A stretch of 64,000 bases of DNA from CBDBJK01 sp965206395 (GCA_965206395.1 CBDBJK010000030.1:124001-188000), one strand, 5' to 3'; positions 18,490 through 28,303 are shown, counted from the stretch's first letter. Program-made: numbers and translations. The notes: generated by a model not told the origin, from the letters alone.

Positions 18490-18835
18490 CTTGAAGCCTC
18501 CTCCTTGCGTATGGTCTGCCGAAATTACTTGTCGCTCGTTGCAGAGCGGGGTGTAGATTCGTACCGCCATATACCCTACGCAGAAAATCCTGGTTCGGAT
18601 GCGCGCCGAGTACCGCCTGTCTGATTCGCGGCGGTCAAGCAGCCAATGTGGTAAAATACGCGCCAACCAGATATCTAATTTGGAGCGGTTTCGGGTTGAG
18701 GTCATGCCTGCAATAACTACCCCCATCCTAACCTTCCCCCAATGGGGGAAGGGATTTCCTCGCCCCCTTTGGGGGGAGAGTTAGAGAGGGGGCCAAGCGC
18801 TGGCGTATTTCCGCGAATTCCCAAAAGGAGGAGTC
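18490..18835. other. intergenic region with palindromes
   Basis: No coding signal seen. It holds the palindrome CCTTCCCCC / GGGGGAAGG (18732-18752) followed by GAGAGTTAGAGAGGG, a string that recurs near 51235-51250 beside another palindrome. It probably contains the divergent promoters of the repeat-protein gene and gamma-glutamyltransferase. Confidence 0.5.
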
Positions 18836-20584
18836 ATGTCGCTTCGGAGCAAGTGGAGTCCAGGAAAAGAGGAAGTAGTTGCCCAGAACGGCATCGTCAC
18901 CGCTATGGAGTCTCCTTCCGCCGAGGCTGGAATGGAGATGCTTCAAAAGGGTGGCAACGCGATCGACGCCGGGGTTGCGATGGGCTTCTGCAACGTGGTG
19001 CTTGAGCCGTACATGGCGACTATCGGAGGCATGGGCTACATGCTCATTTACCTGGCTGAGGAAGGGAAGACCGTCGCCATCGACTTCAACGGACGCGCTC
19101 CCAGAAACGCCCATACCGATATGTACCGGACGATTGGCCCCGCTCAGGCAGGCGGTTATTCTATTTTCGACGTAGAGGGCGACGCTCACAATCAGGGTGC
19201 TCTATGCGCGACTGTTCCCGCGACGTGCGCAGGGCTTTGCGAGGCCCACAAGCGTTACGGCAAGTTGCCTCTTGAACAGGTGTTTGAGCCAGCGATTCAC
19301 CTGGCCTCAGAGGGGTTCGAGGCCAACTGGGCGTTGACGATTTTCACCGCCAACAACGTTGACAAGATCAACCGCGATCCGTATCTGGCGAGCATGTGGC
19401 TTCCAAACGGACGCGCACCGAGCAGCGCAACCGGCTCGGCTGGCAAGATTATTCAGAAAGACCTCGGCGACTTGCTGAAGCGAATCGCTAAACATGGCGC
19501 GGATGCTATGTATAAAGGAGAGGTCGCCGACGCAATCGACGAGTTCATGCGCAAGAACGGTGGCCTGCTCACCAAGCAAGACCTGGAAGACTACACGCCC
19601 GGCGTTACCGAGCCGCTGTCCATGAATTTCAAAGATCACACAATCAAGGTAGTGCCAACGCCGAGCGGCGGAATCACGAACCTTCAGACGTTTGGAATCC
19701 TGGATAACTTTGATCTCGAATCGCTGGGGCACAACTCCGTCGATTATTTGCACACATTCATACAGTCGACGCGGCACGCCTTCGCAGACCGCTTCCGCTA
19801 CCTCGGAGATTGGGAACATGCGTCTGTGCCGCTTGATGGGCTTCTGTCGTCCGAGTACCACAAGGAGCTTGCGAGTCAGGTGAACCCAAGGAGGGCCGAC
19901 GTTGGCGTCGAACAGGACGAGGAGCCTTGGATTTACTACATGGAGCGCACCTTGCATGATCTCTGGAAGCACGACCCGTCCCGCGCACCCGATAAAGCCC
20001 TCCAACCCGCGATGGACGACAACGACGAGGACACGACTCACTTTAACGTCGTGGACAAAGACCGCAACGCTGTTTCCTGCACGCACACCGGCGTATTCAC
20101 CGCCGGAACCAACTCGCATGGGACGGGGGCCTACCTCGTCGGCGGCATGGGCTGGTTCATCCCCAAGGGTCGCTACCCCAACTCCCTGGGAAGCTGGAAG
20201 CGTCCCATGAACAACATGGCGCCCTCGATGGTCTTCCGCGATGGCAAGCCCGTGTTGTGCCAGGGAGCGCCGGGCGCGCGTCGCATCATGAACCGAAACG
20301 TGCAGATCATCACCAATATAGTTGTCTTCGGCATGTCGCCGCAGGAGGCCATACTCGCGCCCGCGATTGACACCAGTGGCAAGGATACCCTTGTTGACTA
20401 CCGTGTGCCGGATGAGGTCGTGGCGGAGCTTGAGAGGCGAGGGCATCGAATCAAGCTCGTTGAAGACCAACCAGGAATGCCGAGCAACTTCGCGCGCCCA
20501 TCGGCGATTCAAATCGACTACGAAACGGAACTACTTCGCGCGGGCATAGACCCGTTCCGGCCCACGATGGCGTTGGGGTACTAG
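18836..20584 (+). CDS. gamma-glutamyltransferase family protein
   Basis: 582 residues, Ntn-hydrolase fold, starting at ATG 18836 after AAAAGGAGGAG. N-terminal motifs AEAGMEMLQKGGNAIDAGVA and EPYMATIGGMGYM are typical. The autocleavage/catalytic Thr lies in DEDTTHFNVVDKDRNAVS (Thr400-Thr401); NSHGTGAYLVGG and NNMAPSMVFRDGKPVL follow. There is no signal peptide, so a cytoplasmic GGT-like enzyme acting on gamma-glutamyl or other amides is likely; the substrate cannot be told. The stop TAG is formed by host TA plus the first G of an adjacent IS630 end, and the same TAG reappears past the IS, so the insertion left the protein unchanged. Confidence 0.92.
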   Translation: MSLRSKWSPGKEEVVAQNGIVTAMESPSAEAGMEMLQKGGNAIDAGVAMGFCNVVLEPYMATIGGMGYMLIYLAEEGKTVAIDFNGRAPRNAHTDMYRTIGPAQAGGYSIFDVEGDAHNQGALCATVPATCAGLCEAHKRYGKLPLEQVFEPAIHLASEGFEANWALTIFTANNVDKINRDPYLASMWLPNGRAPSSATGSAGKIIQKDLGDLLKRIAKHGADAMYKGEVADAIDEFMRKNGGLLTKQDLEDYTPGVTEPLSMNFKDHTIKVVPTPSGGITNLQTFGILDNFDLESLGHNSVDYLHTFIQSTRHAFADRFRYLGDWEHASVPLDGLLSSEYHKELASQVNPRRADVGVEQDEEPWIYYMERTLHDLWKHDPSRAPDKALQPAMDDNDEDTTHFNVVDKDRNAVSCTHTGVFTAGTNSHGTGAYLVGGMGWFIPKGRYPNSLGSWKRPMNNMAPSMVFRDGKPVLCQGAPGARRIMNRNVQIITNIVVFGMSPQEAILAPAIDTSGKDTLVDYRVPDEVVAELERRGHRIKLVEDQPGMPSNFARPSAIQIDYETELLRAGIDPFRPTMALGY

Positions 20585-21670
20585 TGGTTCAACGTTTTTG
20601 TATTGATGGGTAGAGTGACTTTAGCTTGATGCGCGCATCCTCGGTAGTGAAGCGCCAATCCACTCGTATCACATCCCGGTTGCGTTGATTCTGCCAAGCA
20701 TTGACCTCGCCGCGCAGGATGTCTTGATTGGCAATCCGTCGGTCCAGGCACTGTCGAGCCAGCACACCGATCTCTATCTCCGCCATATTCAACCAACTCC
20801 CGTGTTTGGGAGTGTAGTGTATCTCCAGTCGCTCAGCTATACGCCTCGCCTCAGCAGGCTCGAATGCCTCGTATAGCGAGGACAGCTTGTGAGTGTTGAG
20901 ATTGTCCATTACCAGCACGATCCGGTCTCTGTCAGGGTAGTCCTCGTCGACCAGTTTCTTTATCACATGCGCCCAGTCCACCTTCGTGCGACGCTCTCTG
21001 ACCTCGACTCGGCGCCATCCGTCCAACGGTGCAAGCCGCTCCACAGCATGAACAGGCTGCTCACTCCATTGCGCTCGTATTCGTAAAGTCGTATGCACCG
21101 CTGGTCGGTCCTTGATCTCCGCTCGTCCCTTAAGCCGCCACCAGGGCGCTGGCCACCAGGTACAGGAAGACCTTCGCCGGACCTGGTCGACCCTTCCACG
21201 CGGCACTCGCGTCTCCTTGAGGCCACGGCTTGCAGTTGTTTGCTCGTCTCATCGCCATGGCGCACACCAGAGCTAATGGTCCCGACCTCATCTCCCATCG
21301 ACCAACTGGTACGGCCGACAGCTTGGTGTCCAGACCTCCCTCCGGCAAGGTTCCCCGCAGGGCCAGTACCGTGTCTTCCATCACGTCTTCCATCGCAGTT
21401 GCACACAAGCTCGACTCCCGCGCCTCCACTGACCGCTTGCGGATTCGCTCGACCGTTGACCTGCACCAACTCTGCTGGTCAGCCACGGCCTTCATTTCCC
21501 AGTTCGTGAGCTTTTCAGCAGAATGCGCGCATTTATAGCGCCTGGCAGCCCGACCGTCTCAAGGCGTTGAGGTGCTAATACGGTCCCGACTATCGGTCAC
21601 ACATCGTTCCTCCAACGTAGTCGTCGATTGAAGCCAAGAGGAACAATGAGCTCATCATGGGTCCAACCAC
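20584..21670 (-). mobile_element. IS630-family copy, scrambled
   Basis: Begins with the intact right end (GTGGTTCAACG) after TA at 20582-20583. To about 21050 it matches the element at 9142-10390, coding the DDE C-terminal half. From about 21060 to 21660 the sequence becomes a patchwork in which short pieces of two different parts of the same IS alternate. There is also a piece resembling the IS3 element near 17346-17415 (CCACCAGGTACAGGAAG, ACCTGGTCGACCC). It ends near an IS-like end at 21661-21670. No functional transposase. Confidence 0.75.
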
Positions 21671-21672
21671 TA

Positions 21673-22349
21673 GTGGCACGCACACAAACTCCGCCCTCCG
21701 GCGGTAGAGTGGCTTTAGCTTGATGCCGCAGGTCCTCGGTAGTGAATCGCTATCAACAACGTGCTTCACCTTCGCCGTGATTCAGTCCTCTTTTTTGACG
21801 CCGACGCAGTTGCTTTTTGCGATTCAGCGCAGACTCGACCCCCTCCTCCACACAGCGCTTGCGACTATCTCACACTCGACCAACTGGTCAGCCAACAGCT
21901 TCAGGGTCCAACTGGCACGCCCCTCCGGCGGTTCCCCGCAGGCCATCGCTATCAACCGTGCTTCACCTTCGCCGTCCAGTCTCTTTTGACGCCGACGCAG
22001 TTGCTTTTTGCGATTCAGCGCAGACTCGACCCCCTCCTCCACACAGCGCTTGCGTATTCGCTCGACCGTTGACTGTCCCACACCGAGCGCGCTGGTGATG
22101 TCCGCGTCCTTCATTCCCCCGTCCGAGCGTGACTCATCGCTCATCAGCAGAATGCGCGCATGGGTCTGTTTGTACGCCGCAGCCCGACCGCGTGAGACCA
22201 AGGCGTTGAGTTCCTGTTGTTCGTCGGTAGTCAGTCTGATACGGTACTTCTTGGTAGACATCATGGTTCCTCCTCGGTTCAACGTTACGATTGAACCCCC
22301 AAGAGGAACAATGACTATCATGGTATTCATTTCAATGATGTTGGACCAC
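21673..22349 (-). mobile_element. IS630-family copy, internally deleted
   Basis: Shares TA 21671-21672 with the preceding copy and ends at GTTGGACCAC before TA 22350-22351. It retains the IS termini and the N-terminal HTH part of the transposase (start ATG near 22263). The DDE domain is missing, and a segment of about 190 bp (around 21760-21860) is repeated at 21965-22050. Confidence 0.75.
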
Positions 22350-22475
22350 TAGCATCTATCTTAAAATTTACCGCAGAGCGCGCGGAGAACGCTGAAAAAG
22401 ATTTAAAGCCACAAAAATTCTCTGTGGACTCGCCGCCCTCTGCGGTTTTGATGTTTTCGAAGGAGTTGAATTTCT

Positions 22476-22904
22476 ATGGAGCAAACATTCGATAAAGAAG
22501 AGTTTTTGAAGCAGGTTAATGTGGGTATCCTGGCGACGATTGGCCCCGGCAACCGCCCTCACGCAATGCCGGTATGGTATGTCTACGAAGATGGCCGCGT
22601 CGTTATTACCGCCGGACGCGGCTCGCAGAAGCATCGCAACATCGAGAGGAACAGCGAGGCCACGCTGGTGATAGACCGACGTGAGCCGCCATATTACGCC
22701 GTCATGGTGCAGGGCAAGGCGGAAATCGGCCCGCCGCCATCGGATGACCTGCGTCTGCGAATAGCCTCCCGATACCTTGGCGATGAAAGAGGCCGGGCTT
22801 ACGTATCCCAACCGTCTGACGGAAACTCGATTACGATCTACCTGCAACCGGAGAAGTTCGTCGAATATCACGGCGTTTCAGGACGCGATGAATCCGAGGG
22901 CTAG
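22476..22904 (+). CDS. PPOX-class (F420/FMN-binding split barrel) oxidoreductase
   Basis: 142 residues, a full-length single-domain split barrel: VGILATIGPGNRPHAMPVWYVYEDGRVVI, then RGSQKHRNIERNSEATLVID and YAVMVQGKAEI. The pattern matches pyridoxamine-phosphate-oxidase-like proteins, many of which in Actinobacteria and Chloroflexi use F420. Whether it binds F420, FMN or haem is not decided by the sequence. Start ATG 22476 follows AAGGAG. Confidence 0.85.
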   Translation: MEQTFDKEEFLKQVNVGILATIGPGNRPHAMPVWYVYEDGRVVITAGRGSQKHRNIERNSEATLVIDRREPPYYAVMVQGKAEIGPPPSDDLRLRIASRYLGDERGRAYVSQPSDGNSITIYLQPEKFVEYHGVSGRDESEG

Positions 22905-22956
22905 GAGAGGTAGGTTAAATGGCACTATGAGGCTAAATGAGCATTTTGGATGTTAA

Positions 22957-22985
22957 TTGACAACATCAGAGAGTGGTGGTAAATT
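22957..22985 (+). promoter_or_regulatory. sigma70-type promoter for the methyltransferase gene
   Basis: TTGACA (22957-22962), 17-nt spacer, TAAATT (22980-22985). It lies 111 bp before the methyltransferase start, with no other gene between. Confidence 0.6.
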
Positions 22986-23096
22986 TTCGCCATCTCAAGA
23001 TAACGTGTTTATGAAGGCGCCGATTTTCATCCGGGAAATACCGACTTCGAGGTGCTTGAAGCTGAGTTCTTCGAGCACCAAGGGATGGAGGAAATC

Positions 23097-24128
23097 ATGG
23101 CTGAACAGAGTGGCTCTCAGGCTAGCGATCATTTGCCACCGGAGGTAAAGCTGAATCAACTGATCACCGGTACCGCAGCCACACATATGGTGTCCGCCGC
23201 CGCCAAACTTGGCCTCGCCGACCTGTTGGAGGGTGGGCCAAAGAGCAGTAATGAGTTGGCTGAGGCCATTGGCGCCCATCCTCGCGCAATTTATCGTTTG
23301 CTGCGCGGTCTCACAACATTGGGTGTTTTTGCTGAAGTTCAGCCAGGGCACTTTGGTCTGACGCCCTTGGCGGAACTATTGAGAAGCGACGTGAACGGCT
23401 CGATGCGTTGGTGGGCGGTCGCCTTCGGCGAAGAGTGGATGACGAGTGGCTGGAGTGGTATTCTTCACAGCGTTAACACCAACAAATCAGCCTTCGTGCA
23501 TCGGCATGGCATGAGTACCTTTGAATACTTTGACAAAAATCCCGATGCAGCTGAAAGCTTCAACAATGCGATGAGTAGTCTATCCGGCCAAGAGGCCGCT
23601 GCCGTAATCGCGGCGTACGACTTTGAAGGTGTACGGAAGCTCGTCGATGTCGGCGGGGGACGCGGCCTGCTGATATCTGCGATTTTGGAAGCCAATCCTG
23701 ATATGCGCGGTGTGCTCTTCGACCAGCCGTCGGTAATCGAAGGTGCTTCCCTCGCGTCAAAAGATATTACCAACCGTTGCGAAGCTGTTTCTGGTGATTT
23801 CTTTCAATCGGTGCCGAGTGGCGGGGACACTTATGTTCTCAAATCCATTATCCACGATTGGAGCGACGAACGCGCCGCGAATATTCTCCACAATATCCGC
23901 AGTGCAATCACAGAGGATGGAAAACTACTCCTCATAGAAAGAGATCTGCCTGAAAGTGGTGAACCTTCGGTTGGCAAGATCTTTGACGTCATAATGCTTG
24001 TTTTCGAGGACGGGTTTGAACGCACAGAGGTCGAGTATAGTTCGCTTCTTAAGAGTACTGGGTTCGAGCTTACACGCGTTCTTCGGACACAGTCGCCCAT
24101 GAACATCTTTGAGGCAGTACCGATCTAG
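23097..24128 (+). CDS. SAM-dependent O-methyltransferase (acetylserotonin/hydroxyneurosporene type)
   Basis: 343 residues from ATG 23097 (GGAGG 5 nt upstream; the longer frame from 23052 has no such site). An N-terminal winged-helix dimerisation domain (THMVSAAAKLGLADLLEGG, AIYRLLRGLTTLGVF) precedes a Rossmann methyltransferase domain with SAM motif LVDVGGGRGLL, the acidic loop and YVLKSIIHDWSDERAANIL, where the His acts as base in this family. It methylates a hydroxyl on a small molecule, unknown here. The convergent SARP-like regulator next to it hints at secondary metabolism, but no biosynthetic enzymes adjoin. Confidence 0.88.
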   Translation: MAEQSGSQASDHLPPEVKLNQLITGTAATHMVSAAAKLGLADLLEGGPKSSNELAEAIGAHPRAIYRLLRGLTTLGVFAEVQPGHFGLTPLAELLRSDVNGSMRWWAVAFGEEWMTSGWSGILHSVNTNKSAFVHRHGMSTFEYFDKNPDAAESFNNAMSSLSGQEAAAVIAAYDFEGVRKLVDVGGGRGLLISAILEANPDMRGVLFDQPSVIEGASLASKDITNRCEAVSGDFFQSVPSGGDTYVLKSIIHDWSDERAANILHNIRSAITEDGKLLLIERDLPESGEPSVGKIFDVIMLVFEDGFERTEVEYSSLLKSTGFELTRVLRTQSPMNIFEAVPI

Positions 24129-24282
24129 CCTGAGGTTTAGCATTAGCCATTTAACTTGGCGTTGGAGTGGACGGCACAGAGTCTTCCCGAAACGATGAGT
24201 CGGCCGCAACCAAGCATTGGCTTCGGCGGGGATAATTGCTGGCAGAATATTTCGTCACTTGGTGGATAGTGCGTATCGCTGA

Positions 24283-25044
24283 TTACCCCAGAAGCTTCAG
24301 GTAAACGGATTCGGTTTCGGGGGACGGCTCGGTGCCTAGCTCGTCGGCCAGAAGCTCGCGGAGGTGATGATACCTGCTCAGAGCCTCGGCTCGGTTGCCT
24401 GTAGCAAGGTAAGCATGCATGAGTAGCTGATAGCTGCTCTCTCGATATGGATCGAGCGAGATAGCCTCGATGCTGCTCTCGACGGCAAGGTCCGGCTCGT
24501 TGGTGTGCAGGCGCATGCTCGATAGGCAGTCCAACGCGCGTATAAGCTGTCGCTCCTGCCTTCTGCGCTGCGACTCCACCCAGTGGCCGCTTACCCCTGA
24601 TAGGAATGACCGCCGTGCTATGGTCGCCGCGACTGTGGCAGGCCCCAGAATACTCCCGTAGTCATCGTTGCGCATGGCGCTTTCCGCCCTGTCGATTGCG
24701 GAGACACCTGACTCCAGGTCGACCCATGCGTCAGAGGGGAGGATTAGCTGATACTGCCCAAGGCCACGAGAGAGCGATACTCCCTGGTTTCGCAGAGCAT
24801 CGGATGAAAGGATTCCGCGAAATCTGCTTATTACCGCGCTCAATCCTATACTCCACGAGGGTGACATCTCCTTTGGCCATAACAGGATAGCCAGCTCCTC
24901 GCGCGAAACCGCACGCGTGCGATGGCAAACCATGTACGCGAAGACAAGCCGTCCCTGTCTTCCTCGGAACCGACGCTCGTCGAGCACGACCACGCCATCC
25001 ACCTCAAGGGCAACTCGTCCGGTGAGATAAATCCTGATGCTCAT
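24283..25044 (-). CDS. SARP/BTAD-type transcriptional regulator
   Basis: About 253 residues from ATG 25044. An N-terminal winged-helix DNA-binding domain (FRGRQGRLVFAYMV, REELAILLWP) is followed by a bacterial transcriptional activator (BTAD) TPR-like domain (DPYRESSYQLLMHAYLATGNRAEALSRYHHLRELLADELGTEPS, across helices). There is no NB-ARC ATPase, so it is the short SARP form. An insertion element begins 42 bp upstream of the start and has probably removed its native promoter. Confidence 0.85.
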   Translation of the reverse strand: MSIRIYLTGRVALEVDGVVVLDERRFRGRQGRLVFAYMVCHRTRAVSREELAILLWPKEMSPSWSIGLSAVISRFRGILSSDALRNQGVSLSRGLGQYQLILPSDAWVDLESGVSAIDRAESAMRNDDYGSILGPATVAATIARRSFLSGVSGHWVESQRRRQERQLIRALDCLSSMRLHTNEPDLAVESSIEAISLDPYRESSYQLLMHAYLATGNRAEALSRYHHLRELLADELGTEPSPETESVYLKLLG

Positions 25045-25085
25045 AATTTGCCAAAGTTTTGCCAAATTTATGGCAAATGCCATTA

Positions 25086-25904
25086 GGTTGTGTTGACATT
25101 TTATCTGAGCCATATGAGAGCACCGACGAAGTTCAAGAATCCCAGGAAACGCGATGACAGCTTGTCAAAGCGAGAGAAGATATGCCGGTAGTGCTTGATC
25201 TTGTTGATGAAACACTCCACAAGGTGGCGCTCTCGGTAAAGGTACTCATCATACTCTCGTGGCGTCTTTCGATTTGACCGAGGTGGAATCACAGGTAACG
25301 CGCCCCTGCCCAGGATGCATTGGAGAAAATCCATCGAATCGTATCCCTTATCAGCAATCACATGCTCGGTTTCGAAATCAGCAATCAATGCCTGTGCCTG
25401 GGTGATGTCGTGACGTTGACCTGCTGTGAGCTCAAAGCGCAACGGGTTGCCCAATCCATCCACGCTCACGTGGATCTTGGTACTGAACCCGCCTCGGCTC
25501 CGGCCAAGAGCTTGGGCCGATTGGCCACCGTTTTTTTGGAGGCTCCAGCAGCACAGGGATGAGCGCGAACCACAGTGCTATCACAGTGCTATCAATGATG
25601 ACATGCTCCATATCGGGGTCTTGCACAAAATGCTGATGCATTCGTTCCCATACACCCTTTTCACACCAGCGTGCGAAGCGCTTATATACGCTGTTCCAGT
25701 GACCGTAGTGCTCAGGCAGCAGTCTCCAAGGAGCACCACTTCGTGCCATCCACAGGATGGCCTCGACGTAGCGCCTGCAATCGTCCTCCTCTCCAACGTA
25801 GAGGTCTGGGCATGGGCGCAGAAATTCAAGGATTTTCGACCATTGTTCATTGCGTAATTCAGTCGTTGACATGTATCCATTATGCACCAAATGTCAACAC
25901 AACC
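25086..25904 (-). mobile_element. IS5-family element B, copy 2 (819 bp)
   Basis: Same ends as the copy at 10393-11211 (GGTTGTGTTGACAT...), flanked by TA (25084-25085, 25905-25906). It lies upstream of the SARP-like gene. Confidence 0.95.
25101..25872 (-). pseudogene. IS5-family transposase (element B) with 11-bp duplication
   Basis: Nearly identical to 10425-11196, with the same 11-bp duplication at the first catalytic Asp and the same A7 run. Start ATG 25872 (MSTTELRNEQW); the second frame (to 25101) carries ADKGYDS. Confidence 0.8.
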
Positions 25905-25946
25905 TAGCTATTATAGACATACATCAACACAAAAGGGAGGAACGCA

Positions 25947-26099
25947 ATGGCAAAAGTAGTGAATTGTCCATGTGGAGAGGCCATTCAGGCGGACAGCGAC
26001 GACGAGCTAGTTGGTCTGGTTCAGAAGCACGGGAAGGAAGTCCACAGCCAGGAAGTTTCCAGAGAGGACGCGCTGGCGATGGCACAGCCCGTCGAATAG
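25947..26099 (+). CDS. DUF1059-like small protein
   Basis: A 50-residue protein. ATG 25947 follows GGGAGG by 5 nt and the stop is TAG 26097-26099. It has an N-terminal CPCG (residues 7-10), DDELVGLVQKHGKEVH and a helical tail. The layout Cys-x-Cys-Gly ... Asp-Glu-Leu ... His resembles DUF1059 proteins, whose function is unknown. A strong terminator follows, so it is a single-gene unit. Confidence 0.75.
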   Translation: MAKVVNCPCGEAIQADSDDELVGLVQKHGKEVHSQEVSREDALAMAQPVE

Positions 26100-26136
26100 C
26101 ATTTCGCAGACCTAGATAGCGAATCGCGAAACCCTT

Positions 26137-26167
26137 GAGGCCTCGACCAGTCGGGGCCTCTTTTTTT
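26137..26167 (+). terminator. intrinsic terminator
   Basis: GC-rich hairpin GAGGCC...GGCCTC followed by seven T (26161-26167), 38 bp after the DUF1059-like gene. Confidence 0.85.
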
Positions 26168-26337
26168 GTCCCTTGGGCTGTCTACAAAGGGGCTGCCTGT
26201 CAGTCATACGTCAGGATGATGCGGTAATCAACCTTTTGCCCTACCAGGAAATCGATAGTCCTGCCGATGGCCCTGGATGCGCCAGGGTGTAAAGTCGTTA
26301 TTGCAAGAAAGCTGAGATAGTTCTAAAGGAGACGGAT

Positions 26338-27153
26338 ATGCGGCAAGTGCAATCATCGAGAAGAGTTCGTAGCTGGGCTATAGGCGTTGTGGCATTATTC
26401 TCACTGCTGTTTGTGGCGGCTGCTTGCGACGACGTTGACACAGAACCGGTTGAGTCCAGAGACGACAGTTTCAGGGTCAGTAGCGCCCCCAGACTGGTTG
26501 TCAACGGATTCAACGGGCGCATAGTGGTCAACACTGGCTCAGACGGCACTATCCGCGTCCAAGCCACGCTGAAGAAGGCCGATAAGATTGATTATAAGAC
26601 GACTAAAGATGGCGATACCGTGAGCGTTGAAGCCAAAGAGAAGGGCAGGTCTATATCCATTTTTGGCCAGAGTCCCGGCGCTGAAATTGAGGTGACGGTT
26701 CCTGTCCAGACGATTGTGGAGCTTGGGACCAGCAACGGCGGCATCGAGATTTATGGAATCGAGCGGTCAGGCACGCTGCGCACGTCCAACGGCAAAATCG
26801 TCATGGAAAACGTGAAGGGCGACTTCGACGCGGACACGAGCAACGGCTCCATCACCGTCAGCACGATGGAAGGAACGGTGAAGCTGGAGACCAGCAACGG
26901 ACGCATCAATTTCACTGGCGAGCTTACGCCGGGCGGTATAAACGAGATGAAGACATCCAACGGCAGCATTACCGTCAGCCTGGAAGGCGAGCCGAGTGTC
27001 GAGCTTGACGCCTCTACCAGCAATGGCTCTGTGTCCAGCAAGCTACCGATTCTCGCTTCATCGACGGGAGACCATCACCTGGCCGGGAGCATTGGCAACG
27101 CAGAGGCAGAGCTTAACATTCGAACGTCAAACGGCTCGGTGACCGTTCAGTAA
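26338..27153 (+). CDS. DUF4097-family lipoprotein (beta-solenoid)
   Basis: 271 residues. The signal peptide ends in a lipobox (LFVAAAC, Cys about residue 30). The mature part has repeated TSNG turns (GTSNGGIEIYG, RTSNGKIVMEN, TSNGSITVSTM, TSNGRINFTG and others), the beta-solenoid pattern of DUF4097 / putative adhesin proteins. It is likely anchored to the outer face of the membrane. The ligand is unknown and it stands alone. Confidence 0.85.
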   Translation: MRQVQSSRRVRSWAIGVVALFSLLFVAAACDDVDTEPVESRDDSFRVSSAPRLVVNGFNGRIVVNTGSDGTIRVQATLKKADKIDYKTTKDGDTVSVEAKEKGRSISIFGQSPGAEIEVTVPVQTIVELGTSNGGIEIYGIERSGTLRTSNGKIVMENVKGDFDADTSNGSITVSTMEGTVKLETSNGRINFTGELTPGGINEMKTSNGSITVSLEGEPSVELDASTSNGSVSSKLPILASSTGDHHLAGSIGNAEAELNIRTSNGSVTVQ

Positions 27154-27220
27154 ATATCACCGGTTGAAGGTATCTAACCTGTATTTTCAGAGCAATAGCA
27201 ATTAGGAAGGAACTTTAGAA

Positions 27221-27406
27221 ATGATTCGCTTCAAAAGCTGTATTCGCTGCGGCGGAGACGTAAAGATAGACAGGGATATGTATGGCAAGTTCATGTCATG
27301 CCTCCAGTGTGGCTGGTCACGTGACATTTCGCCTGACCCTATGACGCAGCTGTTTTCGTCTACGATTACCGAAGACATTGCGCTCGTCGCAAAGCGGGCA
27401 AGCTAG
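27221..27406 (+). CDS. small zinc-ribbon protein
   Basis: 61 residues with two CxxC pairs, CIRCGG and CLQCGW, about 18 residues apart: a zinc ribbon. Start ATG 27221 follows AAGGAAC. The tail is non-descript. It could act as a regulator or RNA-binding accessory; no neighbour suggests a role. Confidence 0.65.
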   Translation: MIRFKSCIRCGGDVKIDRDMYGKFMSCLQCGWSRDISPDPMTQLFSSTITEDIALVAKRAS

Positions 27407-27505
27407 ACATCGACCAGAACAGACTTTACGCAACAACAGGCGGGCCTGTATACTCGAACCTGATGACAATGAGGCGAATGCCTTAGACGGTCAAGGAGGA
27501 GACTA

Positions 27506-28264
27506 ATCGACGAGGCTCGCCTGCGTGCGCTTTTACGAGATTTCAAGGACAACGGTCTGGGCGAGGACGATGTCGTCTCCCAGCTAAAAGAGTTGCCCTA
27601 TCAGGACCTGGAATTTGCTAAGATCGACCACCACCGTTCGCTTCGCAAAGGCTTTCCAGAGGTCATCTTCGGCCAGGGCAAGTCGCCCGAACAGGTGGCG
27701 TCAATCGCCGCCACCGTGCTTCAGCAGTCCGACCGTCTGCTCGTAACCAGAACGAGCCAGGAAGCGTTCTCGGCGGTGCGGGTGAGCGTCCCCGACGCTA
27801 ACTTTGACGAGACGGCGAGGACGATCATCGTAGATCGCAGGGCCGAGAGGAAGCTCGTTCCGGGGGTGATGGTCGTGTGCGCGGGAACATCCGACCTGCC
27901 CGTAGCACGCGAGGCTATCGTCACTGCCGAGCTGATGGACTGTGAGGTGGAGCAAGTATTCGACGTAGGAGTGGCAGGCATACATCGGCTGCTTGAGCAA
28001 CTGCCCTCCTTGCAGAAGGCCCGCGTAATCGTCGCGGTGGCGGGAATGGAGGGCGCGTTGCCTTCCGTGATTGGAGGGCTTGTGAAGGCCCCTGTCATCG
28101 CCGTGCCCACCAGCGTCGGATACGGGGCCAGCTTCGAGGGACTTGCCGCGCTGCTTGCGATGCTTAACAGTTGCGCAAACGGAATAGGCGTCGTCAACAT
28201 AGACAACGGCTTCGGCGCAGGATACCTCGCCGCGCTCATCAACACCATGTCCCCCAGACCCTAA
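27506..28264 (+). CDS. larB: LarB-like carboxylase (nickel-pincer cofactor biosynthesis)
   Basis: The C-terminal domain has the PurE/AIR-carboxylase-like signature (VVCAGTSDLPVAREA, VAVAGMEGALPSVIGGLV, PVIAVPTSVGYG), the mark of LarB, which carboxylates and hydrolyses nicotinate adenine dinucleotide in making the lactate-racemase cofactor. The family's N-terminus reads in the same frame upstream (LRALLRDFKDNGLGEDDVV), so translation should begin near 27506. The codon there is ATC (not ATG), 5 nt after AAGGAGGA. Either ATC is a rare start, or one base is wrong; TTG 27593 would lose 29 conserved residues. LarC and LarE are not in the window. Confidence 0.82.
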   Translation: MDEARLRALLRDFKDNGLGEDDVVSQLKELPYQDLEFAKIDHHRSLRKGFPEVIFGQGKSPEQVASIAATVLQQSDRLLVTRTSQEAFSAVRVSVPDANFDETARTIIVDRRAERKLVPGVMVVCAGTSDLPVAREAIVTAELMDCEVEQVFDVGVAGIHRLLEQLPSLQKARVIVAVAGMEGALPSVIGGLVKAPVIAVPTSVGYGASFEGLAALLAMLNSCANGIGVVNIDNGFGAGYLAALINTMSPRP

Positions 28265-28303
28265 CCCCCAAATCCTGAACCCTATTATGGATGGTGAACA
28301 GCT

